Assembly: GCA_023434325.1 (NCBI GenBank)
Contig: JAEYSX010000001.1
Coordinates: 248,001 to 312,000, forward strand
DNA length: 64,000 nt
Source of the DNA: Candidatus Parcubacteria bacterium
GTDB taxonomy: Bacteria > Patescibacteriota > Saccharimonadia > Saccharimonadales > UBA4665
Direction of reading: 5' to 3'
The notes beneath the pieces were generated by a model. That model had not been told where the DNA came from. It searched no databases and saw only the letters and a program-made list of their open reading frames with translations. Below, piece after piece: positions 34,297 to 43,155 of the stretch. The translations under genes and the position numbers were made by a program. Each line of letters begins with the position of its first letter. Position 1 is the stretch's first letter.

Positions 34297-35109
34297 TTAC
34301 GATGATCGTTTTTGAGCAATCTGCTGGGCTTGCCAGTCGTGAATACTGGACACCCACTCCCAGCCCTTTGGAGGCGAAGTAATGCGCGGGTCTTTAACCT
34401 CTTTGCCATCTCGCAGTGCTTGTACGTAGGCGCGATCCTGGTCGATCCGGGCGCGCACTTGGTCGCCCCGCGCAACCGAACCGTGACCAGGAACGACGAC
34501 ATCAATCTTGTCTGCTACACTCTCGAACAACTCCAGCGCGTCAAGATAGTCACCAATTGGGTCGGCCGATTCAAGCGCAAGCATCGGCACAAATACATCC
34601 GAGAGCATATCGCCGGCTGCCAGCACTCCGTGCTTTTCGATAAACAACCCGGCGTGTCCTTGTGCATGCGCTTTGTGTTCGAGCACGCGAGCCTCCGGCC
34701 CATCCCACGTAAGGCGGGTCGCCCCTTCCGGCAGCGCCGTGATCAAGCCAAACAACTCCGCTGGGACTTCGGTAGCAATCTCTGGCGGCAAACCCTCGAC
34801 AAACTGCTCTTTCCAGTCCGGCTTTGATAGAAAATCCGTCAAAAACGCCGCGGCAGCCGCCGTGCCGTACCGCGGAGCGTTCCCAAGCGCTGGATGCCAC
34901 AGCGCGTGATCCCAATCCGGGTGCGTCGCAAAACCCACTACAACCGGCAGACCCATGTTTTTTAGATCACTCGCCAGACACTGCATCTCTGCATTTGTTA
35001 TGCCGGCATCGACAAGCAAAACCCCTTTGTCACCCTGAACAACAACGGTGTTGTTTTGTAGCAATTCGCTTTGATGAACAAGCACCCCGTCAGTTATCTG
35101 CTTTAACAT
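34297..35109 (-). CDS. Metallo-beta-lactamase fold hydrolase
   Basis: The 270-residue protein has the MBL zinc motif THPDWDH (His-x3-Asp-His), then a later His in HAQGHAG, GDMLSD (Asp bridging metals) and the C-terminal PGHG. Members hydrolyse lactones, thioesters, nucleotides or beta-lactams; the sequence resembles the general MBL-fold hydrolases, not a proven lactamase. The ATG at 35109 is chosen for AAAGGA seven bases upstream. It is divergent from an HxlR regulator with a shared operator. Confidence 0.88.
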   Translation of the reverse strand: MLKQITDGVLVHQSELLQNNTVVVQGDKGVLLVDAGITNAEMQCLASDLKNMGLPVVVGFATHPDWDHALWHPALGNAPRYGTAAAAAFLTDFLSKPDWKEQFVEGLPPEIATEVPAELFGLITALPEGATRLTWDGPEARVLEHKAHAQGHAGLFIEKHGVLAAGDMLSDVFVPMLALESADPIGDYLDALELFESVADKIDVVVPGHGSVARGDQVRARIDQDRAYVQALRDGKEVKDPRITSPPKGWEWVSSIHDWQAQQIAQKRSS

Positions 35110-35124
35110 GATCATTTCCTTTCG

Positions 35125-35151
35125 ATTTTAGTTGCATTTTAAAACTAAAAT
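35125..35151. promoter_or_regulatory. Candidate HxlR operator between divergent genes
   Basis: A perfect inverted repeat ATTTTAGTT (35125-35133) and AACTAAAAT (35143-35151) with a nine-base spacer abuts overlapping divergent -10 boxes: TATAGT at 35155-35160 for hxlR and TATACT at 35153-35158 on the minus strand for the hydrolase. Binding here could control both genes. Confidence 0.6.
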
Positions 35152-35186
35152 AAGTATAGTGTAATCTGGAGGCAAAGTCAAAGCGC

Positions 35187-35645
35187 ATGTATACAAACCG
35201 ATCAACTTGCCCAATTAGCTCTAGTCTTGATCTGCTTGGCGACCGCTGGTCGCTGTTGATTCTGCGCGACATGATTTACCATGGCAAAAAGACCTACGGC
35301 GAATTTTTGTCATCCGAGGAAGGTATCGCGCGGAACATATTGGCCAATCGACTCTTGCGCCTACAAAAAAGTGGCCTCATCGCAAAAACGCCCCTCAAGA
35401 CCGACAAGCGCAAAGACGAATACACACTGCTCGAACCAGGCATCGCAACGGTTCCGATCTTGCTCGATCTAGCCGATTGGGGTGCACAGTACCGCGAAAA
35501 CGCCCAAGCCCCCAAAGAGTGGATCGACTACGTGCGGTCCAACCGCTCCACACTTATACCGCTTATTCAATCAACATTAAAAGAAGGAGGATCGATCTTT
35601 GCAGGAGACAACAGCGTCGTCTCTAAAATTAGTGACCAGATGTAA
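35187..35645 (+). CDS. HxlR family transcriptional regulator
   Basis: The 152-residue protein has the HxlR winged helix: CPISSSLDLLGDRWSLLILR, then GIARNILANRLLRLQKSGLI and YTLLEPG. The N-terminal Cys, which senses electrophiles or oxidants in several relatives, is present (Cys8). The last 45 residues are an extra helical tail. It diverges from the MBL-fold hydrolase and likely controls it. Confidence 0.92.
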   Translation: MYTNRSTCPISSSLDLLGDRWSLLILRDMIYHGKKTYGEFLSSEEGIARNILANRLLRLQKSGLIAKTPLKTDKRKDEYTLLEPGIATVPILLDLADWGAQYRENAQAPKEWIDYVRSNRSTLIPLIQSTLKEGGSIFAGDNSVVSKISDQM

Positions 35646-35715
35646 ACACCCATGTTCGCGCCAGTCGACCGGGCGTGCACTTGATACAATTAAATAACAG
35701 TAAAGGAACTTTATA

Positions 35716-36105
35716 ATGAGCAAAAAGCTATATCTTAACCTAGCAGTTAAAGACACCGTAAAGGCCCGTGATTTTTACGTTGGCATCGGTTTTGAGACAA
35801 AGGCAGAATACAGCAACCCGATGAGCGAAGCGATCATCATTAACGACGACACTCTGTTTTTGCTTGTCAAAGAAGACGCCTTTACCCAGGCGGCCAAGCG
35901 GAGCGCGGTCGACACTGCGACTGCGGCCGAGGCAGTATTGGCAATCGAGGTCGACAGCCGCGAGCAAGTCGACGATATCGTCAACAAGGCTGTCCAAGCC
36001 GGCGCGCAAGAAGTTGACGAGGCATTTGAGCACGAGGGCATGTACACCCGAATCTTCCGCGACCTCGACGGCCACCAGTGCAACATCTTTGCATTTGTAG
36101 CGTAA
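35716..36105 (+). CDS. VOC family protein
   Basis: The 129-residue protein resembles the glyoxalase-like group related to YurT/lactoylglutathione lyase: LYLNLAVKDTVKARDFYVGI, FLLVKEDAF and the closing FRDLDGHQCNIFA. AGGA precedes the ATG by eight bases. The role is probably binding or converting a small electrophile; there is no partner. Confidence 0.85.
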   Translation: MSKKLYLNLAVKDTVKARDFYVGIGFETKAEYSNPMSEAIIINDDTLFLLVKEDAFTQAAKRSAVDTATAAEAVLAIEVDSREQVDDIVNKAVQAGAQEVDEAFEHEGMYTRIFRDLDGHQCNIFAFVA

Positions 36106-36152
36106 TCTGCGACTTGTCACAAAATCGACTGCGGCGCGCCAGCTGCCCGCGT

Positions 36153-36158
36153 TATAGT
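36153..36158 (+). promoter_or_regulatory. -10 box of cfa, leaderless
   Basis: TATAGT ends seven bases before the ATG at 36166. There is no ribosome site. Confidence 0.5.
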
Positions 36159-36165
36159 ACGCATC

Positions 36166-37401
36166 ATGCTACAAACAAGCATGGACGGCCCCGTTACAAA
36201 CGAACTCAAATCTGATCGCCTGGGCGCAAACGAGCGGATCGTCGATGCCATTCTTGCTCGATACATACATGTAGGCAGTATTGAGGTTTGCTATCCGAGC
36301 GGACAGTGGCGCCGCTATGGCGATGCGTCGCAGCCGGTGCGAATCAAGGTCAAACGTCTGCCCCTACACCGGCTGGTCAACCCGACGTTATTTTTTGGCG
36401 AATCGTACATGTCGGGCAATATTCAGGTCGCCGAGGATCAGCTGGACAGGATGTTTCAGTTACTTAATGCCAACCAATCGGATTCGCCGGGCACGCGGCT
36501 ACTCGAGCGACTACCCCGGCGGCAAACCAACAACCGACGACATCAGCGCATGCAAATCAGCCATCACTACGACAAAGGCAACGATTACTACAAGCTATGG
36601 CTGGACAAAACGCTGACGTACTCGTGTGCGTATTTTCGTCACCCCAATGACTCGCTCGAGCGAGCGCAGCTGCAAAAAATTGATTACCTGCTGCGCAAGC
36701 TGCGCCTGGAACCCGGTCAAACGCTGCTGGATATCGGCTGCGGCTGGGGATACCTGGCCGCTACTGCCGCTGCGCGCTATGGCGTACGCGTACTGGGCAT
36801 TACGCTGAGTCACGAGCAGCTCCGGGGCGCAACAGAACTCGCCAAGCGCGCCGGCGTTGATCATTTGGTAGATATTAAACTTGCCAACTATCAAGATCTA
36901 CCGGACAACGAGCAGTTTAACCGCATTATTAGCGTGGGGATGTTCGAGCACGTCGGCAAAAACAACCACGCGCTGTATTTTGATAAAATCCGCAAGCTGT
37001 TAACAGATGAGGGCGTGTCGGTACTGCATACCATTACCGCCCGCAACGACAAACCGACCGATCCGTGGATCGACAAGTATATTTTTCCGGGCGGACATTT
37101 ACCGACCGTGGACGTCATTGAAAAGCTAATGGCCGATTACCAGTTTTGCTCGATCGACCGCGAGAACCTGTGGCAGCATTACGCCATGACGCTCGATATA
37201 TGGCGACAAAGACATCGCGACCACAGGCCAGAGATCGTAACAATGTTTGGCGAGACATTTTATCGGATGCAAGATCTATGGCTGGCCGGCTCAGCCGCGA
37301 CCTTCCGCTACGCTGGAACGGGTCTTAACCAGTTTATTTTTAGCAAAAACAAACCCCGCTTTATGACCTGGCCGCTGACGCGCGATTTTATGTCCAATTG
37401 A
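36166..37401 (+). CDS. cfa: Cyclopropane-fatty-acyl-phospholipid synthase
   Basis: The 411-residue enzyme adds a methylene from S-adenosylmethionine across double bonds of membrane lipid acyl chains. Seen are the N-terminal lipid-binding region, ISHHYDKGNDYYKLWLD, TYSCAYF, the SAM motif LLDIGCGWGYLA, GITLSHEQL and SVGMFEHVG, all diagnostic. Length is normal. It depends on S-adenosylmethionine made by MetK in the same window. Cyclopropane lipids protect against acid and oxidative stress. Confidence 0.95.
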   Translation: MLQTSMDGPVTNELKSDRLGANERIVDAILARYIHVGSIEVCYPSGQWRRYGDASQPVRIKVKRLPLHRLVNPTLFFGESYMSGNIQVAEDQLDRMFQLLNANQSDSPGTRLLERLPRRQTNNRRHQRMQISHHYDKGNDYYKLWLDKTLTYSCAYFRHPNDSLERAQLQKIDYLLRKLRLEPGQTLLDIGCGWGYLAATAAARYGVRVLGITLSHEQLRGATELAKRAGVDHLVDIKLANYQDLPDNEQFNRIISVGMFEHVGKNNHALYFDKIRKLLTDEGVSVLHTITARNDKPTDPWIDKYIFPGGHLPTVDVIEKLMADYQFCSIDRENLWQHYAMTLDIWRQRHRDHRPEIVTMFGETFYRMQDLWLAGSAATFRYAGTGLNQFIFSKNKPRFMTWPLTRDFMSN

Positions 37402-37417
37402 TATGCATGAGCGCCAA

Positions 37418-38767
37418 CTACAAAATGTTGACCGCGCGAATTATGGCCAGATGATCGAGATTGGTAATATCTATTTTGCCCTTGTCGCCCTCAAGGATTA
37501 CCTCGGGGCCGTCCGCTGCAAGCTCCCAACACCTAATGTTTCCCTCTAGATACACCGTGTCGCGAGCATAACAACCACCCTGCCCGTCGGTCCCCTTTTG
37601 GATTCGCACCGCCAAGTACCAGGCTTCTTCTCGGGCCCAGGCATCGTTGTTAGTCCCGTACGGATGACGCAGCTGCTGCCAGAATGCGTAGAGTACATGC
37701 AGCGTGCGATATAAACGCGAAAAACTATACGGCTCTTTGTCATACCCAAGACTTAAACATACTGATATGTGGAGTAACACGATATATTCCCAGGCAAACT
37801 GACCCAAGAAAACCGATTCGCGATTATATACGATTTGCTCGCGCAAAAAAGCGCGGCCCTCGTGGCCTTTTTCATGTCCGGCCAAACCGAGTGCAAGCAG
37901 ACGCAAAGGCTGGCGCTCACCGTTAGCTGTCTCTAGTAAATGACTGCCGATCTCGTGACTGACGATCCCAATAAACTCATCGCGCTCTAAGCGATAACCC
38001 CGCGGACGAAGCAGCAGCTTATCGCCCCGCGCCGTCGCCCATATGTTGTTAGCTGCGTCGGCAACCGTGTAATCAGACCCGATATTGCGCAGAGCTCGCC
38101 GACAAATCTCGTCACCCTCTTCTTGCGTAATGAACGCTTGCATCGGCATCCCACCTTTGCCAAAAAGCAGATCATAAAAACCTTTGGGCTGACGGTGAAG
38201 CTGCCGTACTTTTTGAAAAACAAGTTCGGACGGAAGTAAAATACTGTAGTCCGATGTCGTATTGGGCACCACATCCAGAACATTCTGCGCCAACGTCTTA
38301 CATGCGTCGTCCCGGCCGGTAGCGAGCGCTTCGCTTGCACTACTGCGAATCCAAGCGCACGCGGCCTCAAAAATCTCGCGACGCGGCTGGCCGAATAATA
38401 ACTTGTTTTCGCTGGCAAACGCAGTGTGGTCCTGTGCAAACGCAGCCAATACCAGGCGCGCGTTCGCGACAGCGTTGTCGATATAATCCAAATATGACTT
38501 TCTAACAATCGGGTCGTTCTCTTGGGCGGATATGTCTGCCGCCAAAGACTCAAACTCTTTGACCGCGTCGCGTATTTTGCCGACAACCGGCAGATCCGGA
38601 AAAAGCGACACGTCCAGACTATAGGCCGATGCCTCGAACTCTTGCCGTCTAATGCGGAGCGTGTCCGTGCTCGGTTCTAGCGAAATATATGTCTCGCCAA
38701 GCGCCTTGGTGGCTCGAGACACAGCCTCGAACCAACGGGCGTCCAGCGCAGTGTGGGCATAGCGCAT
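37418..38767 (-). CDS. DUF1704/MATCAP-like metallopeptidase
   Basis: The 449-residue protein belongs to the DUF1704 group (also called flavohemoglobin expression-modulating QEGLA motif proteins). The zinc motif is HEIGSH (H271, E272, H276), the HExxxH form known from the human tubulin tyrosine carboxypeptidase MATCAP. It also has the upstream block FGKGGMPMQAFITQEEGDE and downstream GHEKGHEG. A C-terminal peptidase activity is probable, with unknown bacterial substrate. It has no signal peptide, so it acts in the cytoplasm. It is read from a leaderless promoter. Confidence 0.8.
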   Translation of the reverse strand: MRYAHTALDARWFEAVSRATKALGETYISLEPSTDTLRIRRQEFEASAYSLDVSLFPDLPVVGKIRDAVKEFESLAADISAQENDPIVRKSYLDYIDNAVANARLVLAAFAQDHTAFASENKLLFGQPRREIFEAACAWIRSSASEALATGRDDACKTLAQNVLDVVPNTTSDYSILLPSELVFQKVRQLHRQPKGFYDLLFGKGGMPMQAFITQEEGDEICRRALRNIGSDYTVADAANNIWATARGDKLLLRPRGYRLERDEFIGIVSHEIGSHLLETANGERQPLRLLALGLAGHEKGHEGRAFLREQIVYNRESVFLGQFAWEYIVLLHISVCLSLGYDKEPYSFSRLYRTLHVLYAFWQQLRHPYGTNNDAWAREEAWYLAVRIQKGTDGQGGCYARDTVYLEGNIRCWELAADGPEVILEGDKGKIDITNLDHLAIIRAVNIL

Positions 38768-38774
38768 AGTGTTT

Positions 38775-38780
38775 ATTATA
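38775..38780 (-). promoter_or_regulatory. -10 box of the MATCAP-like gene, leaderless
   Basis: TATAAT on the minus strand ends seven bases before the ATG at 38767. Confidence 0.55.
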
Positions 38781-38824
38781 AGCTATCGCCCGTGTCAGAG
38801 CTGCTCATTGCCCTGGCCTATGCA

Positions 38825-39823
38825 CTACCACGACCTCGGTCGTCGAAGCCGCCATTGTACCCCCTCTACTAAGCCATGTACTGCCGCTCTAAGGCGGTCG
38901 CCCCGCCTTTCCCCGGTAAGATTGGCCCGAGGGCGCGGTTCACGTGACGTAGGATATACATACTCGCGGTAACTTGCGATCGCGGTGTCGAGGGCTTCCC
39001 ATGCATGCATCCCGCTGGCGAGCCGAGCCATCCCAGCAGGTACAGCATAACCAAGCATCTCGTCCTCGGACAAAGCAGTAACCCTGCGAGCCGCGGTTGC
39101 GCGTGGGATTGATCGATCCGGAGTCCACCGTACAATACTTAAATTCAGCCGACCCGTTTCCTTTTGGTAGGCCGCAGCCACTTCCTCGGGAGTCGGAACA
39201 ATTTCATTTGCAACGGGGATACGTTGTTTTTTGGATGTTTGAACGTAATACACGCCAATACTGTCGCTTGGCCCTGGATTAACTATGCACTCGTCCCCTG
39301 CGTCTTCTGCATACACCGTCTGCTCTACAGCCATAGAAGCAAGAGCAATATAGCCATTCCCCTTCTCTAGCTTCTTCTCTCCGACAACGAACATAGGTAT
39401 GGCACGTTGGTCGCGTATCCACCAGCCGTCCTCGTCATACGACGGATATCTTGGATCCAGCACCTGCGCGCGCCCTAAACTTGATTGTTTTGGAGGAGTC
39501 GCATATACGATATTTCTGCGGACATCATTCCATACCCGAGGATCATACGTAGATAACCCAGTGAAGTTTAGACCCGTCGCGTGCCTGATGCCTTCGCCAA
39601 AATTTTGCAAAAGCTTAACTCGCGCTGTGTCGGGAGCGGTGTCCGGCGATATCTCCTGCGGGATAAATGTTCCGTCCGGCACAAATGTTCGCGGACGAAA
39701 ACCTTCGGGCAGCTCTACTTGCCCAGTGGCGTAGTGCCCCAATTCGCGCTGCAGCAAGCCGTTAAGCGGCAGTCTGTACGGCTCTATCCCAGCTTCGAGA
39801 GCCGCTAATGTTACCTCGGACAT
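38825..39823 (-). CDS. Hypothetical protein, 332 aa
   Basis: No family is recognised. The protein is soluble by composition, with an aromatic-rich segment (EDGWWIRDQRAIPMFVVG) in the middle and an Arg-rich end. The ATG at 39823 is supported by a TATAAT on the minus strand ten bases upstream; an in-frame codon at 39853 would lie across it. It is a single gene between the MATCAP-like gene and the glycine-rich protein. Confidence 0.6.
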   Translation of the reverse strand: MSEVTLAALEAGIEPYRLPLNGLLQRELGHYATGQVELPEGFRPRTFVPDGTFIPQEISPDTAPDTARVKLLQNFGEGIRHATGLNFTGLSTYDPRVWNDVRRNIVYATPPKQSSLGRAQVLDPRYPSYDEDGWWIRDQRAIPMFVVGEKKLEKGNGYIALASMAVEQTVYAEDAGDECIVNPGPSDSIGVYYVQTSKKQRIPVANEIVPTPEEVAAAYQKETGRLNLSIVRWTPDRSIPRATAARRVTALSEDEMLGYAVPAGMARLASGMHAWEALDTAIASYREYVYPTSREPRPRANLTGERRGDRLRAAVHGLVEGVQWRLRRPRSW

Positions 39824-40045
39824 ATTATTTACTATTATATCATATTCTTGCAAATAACTAAACTACGTTCGCGTTCTTACCTGTAGGGATATAATTCTTT
39901 TTAAGAATATAGCCTTAAATACAAAAATGAGACATAAGATGACTGCTGAAAATTACTACATATATCCACACCCCTCTCGGATGTCCGGTGATATAATTGT
40001 GAGAAACATAATCATTAAGTAGAGATTAAATGAGGGTCGGGATTC

Positions 40046-41134
40046 TTGGCGCGACTACCTACACCTGGGTCGGACGACGGTAATTGGGGAGATATTCTCA
40101 ATGACTTTTTGTCTGTCGAGCTAAACCCCGACGGCAGTCTTAAGTTCCGTACCGATCCGGCGCTAAGCGCAAAGGCTGACGACAACACCGTTGTGCACCG
40201 CAGCGGCGCCGAGAGTATCGGCGGGACCAAGACGTTTCAGCAGCCGTTAGTCATACCCGAACCAACTCTGGATAGCCACGCCGCAACCAAAAGTTATACG
40301 GACACCGCGGTCAGAACCAAAGCCGCGACCGCCGACGTACAAATATTTACAAGCAACAGCACGTGGGTTAAACCCGAGGGCGCCGTACTGGTGTCGGTCA
40401 CGCTTGTTGGTGGCGGCGGCGGTGGTGGATCCGGCGCACGCGGCAGCTCGAGCATCGGACTCTCTGGTGGTGGCGGTGGTGGCGGTGGTGGCATCACCCG
40501 AATAGAACTTTCCGCAGCCGTACTCCCCGATACCATTCCAGTGTCAGTTGGCGCCGGAGGAAACGGAGGCGGCTCGATTACCAGCACGGGCGCGGGCGGT
40601 ATTGACGGCGCAGGCGGCGGCCCCACCTCTTTTGGGGGCTATGCAAAGGCCGGAAACGGAACTGGCGGAGGCGGCGGACTCGTGGCCACCGGAACGGCAG
40701 CGGGTGGCACGGGCGGCACGGGTGCGATCTCGGGCACCAGCGGCGGCAGCTGCGGAATCGGCATGGCGGGCGCTCAATCTTGGGGCAGCAGTGCGGCCGG
40801 CGGAGGCGGCGGTGGCGGCGGCGTAAGTACCGGTGGCGCGGCCCGAAGCGGTGGACTTGGCGGCGCAAGCGCCTCGGTAGACGGAGCAATAGCACCGGGC
40901 GGATACCCGGACATCGTCCTGCCTCAAGCCGGCACGAGCCAGCCTGCACAATCCGGATTACCCGGCGGTGGGGGCGGCGGTGGTGCAGCCTCGATTACCA
41001 CGGCCGCTCAAAGAGGCGGACACGGAGGAATATACGGCGGTGGGGGCGGCGGTGGCGGCGCCAGCTCCGGCGACGCTTCTGGCGCGGGCGGTAATGGCGC
41101 ACCTGGCATTGCTATCATCGTAACCTACTTCTAA
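40046..41134 (+). CDS. Glycine-rich protein with the shared RLPxPG/WGxxLNDFL N-terminal module
   Basis: The 362-residue protein starts with TTG at 40046 behind GAGGG and reads ARLPTPGSDDGNWGDILNDF, the module also present in the fibre protein at 32692. A short tail-fibre-like part follows (GTKTFQQPLVIPEP), then from about residue 108 a glycine-rich domain beginning FTSNSTWVKPEGAVLVSVTL with many GGGGGG runs, as in phage tail and adhesin glycine-rich domains. It has no signal peptide. It is likely an exported surface or fibre-tip protein. The high-GC repeats make the start and exact frame worth checking, but the frame is intact. Confidence 0.75.
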   Translation: MARLPTPGSDDGNWGDILNDFLSVELNPDGSLKFRTDPALSAKADDNTVVHRSGAESIGGTKTFQQPLVIPEPTLDSHAATKSYTDTAVRTKAATADVQIFTSNSTWVKPEGAVLVSVTLVGGGGGGGSGARGSSSIGLSGGGGGGGGGITRIELSAAVLPDTIPVSVGAGGNGGGSITSTGAGGIDGAGGGPTSFGGYAKAGNGTGGGGGLVATGTAAGGTGGTGAISGTSGGSCGIGMAGAQSWGSSAAGGGGGGGGVSTGGAARSGGLGGASASVDGAIAPGGYPDIVLPQAGTSQPAQSGLPGGGGGGGAASITTAAQRGGHGGIYGGGGGGGGASSGDASGAGGNGAPGIAIIVTYF

Positions 41135-41205
41135 AGTGCGGCGACCCTCCTTATATCCCTATTGTCGTTCATAAGCGTGATTACTTGCGGTATACTTAAC
41201 AGAAC

Positions 41206-41976
41206 ATGAAATCTACACATCAAAACGACATACTCGTAGTCGACAACCTTACAAAAAGATACGGAGCAAAAACCGTCGTAAAAGGCATCAGTTTTACCGT
41301 TGCCGAAAGCGAGATTTTTGGCATTCTTGGCCCCAACGGAGCCGGTAAAACCACTACATTAGAAATGATTGAGGCACTGCGCCCTATCGACGACGGCACT
41401 GCCACTCTCGACGGTATCGACGTACGTAAACGCCCCGACGACGTGCGCCAGATAATCGGCGTCCAGACCCAAAGCTCATCCTTTTTTGACAAATTATCGC
41501 TTGCCGAGACACTTATCTTTTTGGGCACAATTTACGGCAGAAAAGTCGATGCCAAGAAACTGCTTGCTGATGTACAACTTGAGGACAACGCAGGTATCTA
41601 CCCCGAAAAACTATCCGGCGGTCAGCGCCAACGTTTTAGTATCGCCGCCGCGCTCGTCAACGAGCCTCGGGTGCTTTTTCTAGACGAGCCGACTACGGGG
41701 CTGGACCCGCAAGCGCGCCGCAACCTTTGGGATCTTGTTAAAAACATCCAAAAGCGCGGCATCACCATCATCCTTACCTCGCACTACATGGAAGAAGCCC
41801 AGCTACTGTGCGACCGCGTCGCGATTATGGACGAAGGCACAATCATCGCCATGGACACACCCAAAAAGCTTATAGATAACCTGCTGCAACAAGGCTTCCG
41901 CAAAGAGGTCGAGGTACAGCAAGCCGACCTAGAAGACGTGTTTATCAACCTCACCGGCAAGGAGCTAAGGAAATAA
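41206..41976 (+). CDS. ABC-2 type transporter ATP-binding protein
   Basis: The 256-residue ATPase has Walker A GPNGAGKTT, signature LSGGQRQRFS, Walker B VLFLDEPTTGLDP and H-loop TSHYMEEA, typical of multidrug ABC-2 exporters. A TATACT box lies nine bases upstream of the ATG, leaving a two-base leader at most. Its permease gene starts two bases after its stop. Confidence 0.92.
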   Translation: MKSTHQNDILVVDNLTKRYGAKTVVKGISFTVAESEIFGILGPNGAGKTTTLEMIEALRPIDDGTATLDGIDVRKRPDDVRQIIGVQTQSSSFFDKLSLAETLIFLGTIYGRKVDAKKLLADVQLEDNAGIYPEKLSGGQRQRFSIAAALVNEPRVLFLDEPTTGLDPQARRNLWDLVKNIQKRGITIILTSHYMEEAQLLCDRVAIMDEGTIIAMDTPKKLIDNLLQQGFRKEVEVQQADLEDVFINLTGKELRK

Positions 41977-41978
41977 CT

Positions 41979-43082
41979 ATGTTTCGATCGATCAAAACAA
42001 CCTTAGCCTACGCCAAAATCGAGCTTATGCGCAGCTTGCGCGACCCAATTACCACCGTCGTGCTTTTTGGTATCCCCGTTTTGCTGGTGCTTATATTTGG
42101 CTCGCTGGTGCGGGGCGGCGATTCTATTTCGGTGCGCGTGGCGGTGATCAACAACTCGCGGGAGCAATTTGCCCAAGAGTTTACCGACACGCTGTCGCAA
42201 GTCAGCGCGTTCGACATCCACAAAGACCAGCTCAGTTTTGACGAGGCACGCGACAAAATGGACGACGACTCGCTTGATGGCATCATCGAGTTGCCCGATG
42301 GATTTGGCGCCGCGGTGAATAACGCCCCTGCGGGCGCCGTCAAACTCTATTACGATCAGGCAGACACGCAAACCGGCGATATCGTTGCCGCCATTATGCG
42401 CAACGTGGTCGACGAGACAAATAAGCACCTGGTAACGGTGTCGGCGCCGATCACTGTTGACCGCAGCCCGATTAACGTCAACACGGCAAGCGCGTTCGAC
42501 AATCTCTTCTCTATGTTTACCGGCATGTCGGTTATGATGGTGGGCGTGTTCGCGGTGGCAGCAGTGTTCCCCACCGCCAAAAAGACAGGTGTTATGCGAC
42601 GCCTTCGCGCTACGCCAATCAAGGCGCGCGAGATCATTACCGGTACGATGCTCTGCTACGCCGTCATCGGCCTCATCGGCGTGGCAATCCTAACCACATT
42701 GGCGCTGACCCTCTTTGATCTGACGATGCACGGCAACTGGCTTGTGTTCGCGGGTTTTATCCTGTTTGCACTCGCGGTCATGCTGGGCTTTGGCCTGGCG
42801 ATTGGCGGCGTGGCCAAAAACTCTACCCAATCGGACGTTATGGGGCAGATCGTATTTATCGCCTCACTTGCGGTAAGCGGCCTATGGTTCCCGCGCGTTT
42901 TAATGCCCGATATTTTGCAAAACATTACGGCGTACTTCCCCCTAACTCCTGTTATTGAGGGTATTCGAGCTATCGTTACCGAGGGCGCTACCTTTACGAT
43001 GCTCGGCACCGAACTGGCGATACTGGCGGCATGGGGCGTGGTTGTGTACGCTGTTGGCACGCGCTTATTCCGCTGGGAATAA
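41979..43082 (+). CDS. ABC-2 type transporter permease
   Basis: The 367-residue protein has one N-terminal helix, a large external loop (residues 50-175) and five C-terminal helices, with the conserved KKTGVMRRLRATPI loop and LAVSGLWFPRVLMP segment of the ABC-2 (YhgE/DrrB-like) family. It pairs with the ATPase gene just upstream. It probably exports a drug, lipid or peptide. Confidence 0.9.
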   Translation: MFRSIKTTLAYAKIELMRSLRDPITTVVLFGIPVLLVLIFGSLVRGGDSISVRVAVINNSREQFAQEFTDTLSQVSAFDIHKDQLSFDEARDKMDDDSLDGIIELPDGFGAAVNNAPAGAVKLYYDQADTQTGDIVAAIMRNVVDETNKHLVTVSAPITVDRSPINVNTASAFDNLFSMFTGMSVMMVGVFAVAAVFPTAKKTGVMRRLRATPIKAREIITGTMLCYAVIGLIGVAILTTLALTLFDLTMHGNWLVFAGFILFALAVMLGFGLAIGGVAKNSTQSDVMGQIVFIASLAVSGLWFPRVLMPDILQNITAYFPLTPVIEGIRAIVTEGATFTMLGTELAILAAWGVVVYAVGTRLFRWE

Positions 43083-43155
43083 TGCCGGCATTTCACTAAA
43101 AGAATAAACACAAGAGATTTATTGCTATAATGTGTTTGATATAAGGGATATACGC

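Noticed and set aside
40294..40951. Long minus-strand and shifted frames rich in Pro, Arg or Ala
   Set aside because: They are shadows of the glycine-rich gene: GGN codons read as Pro, Arg or Ala in other frames.
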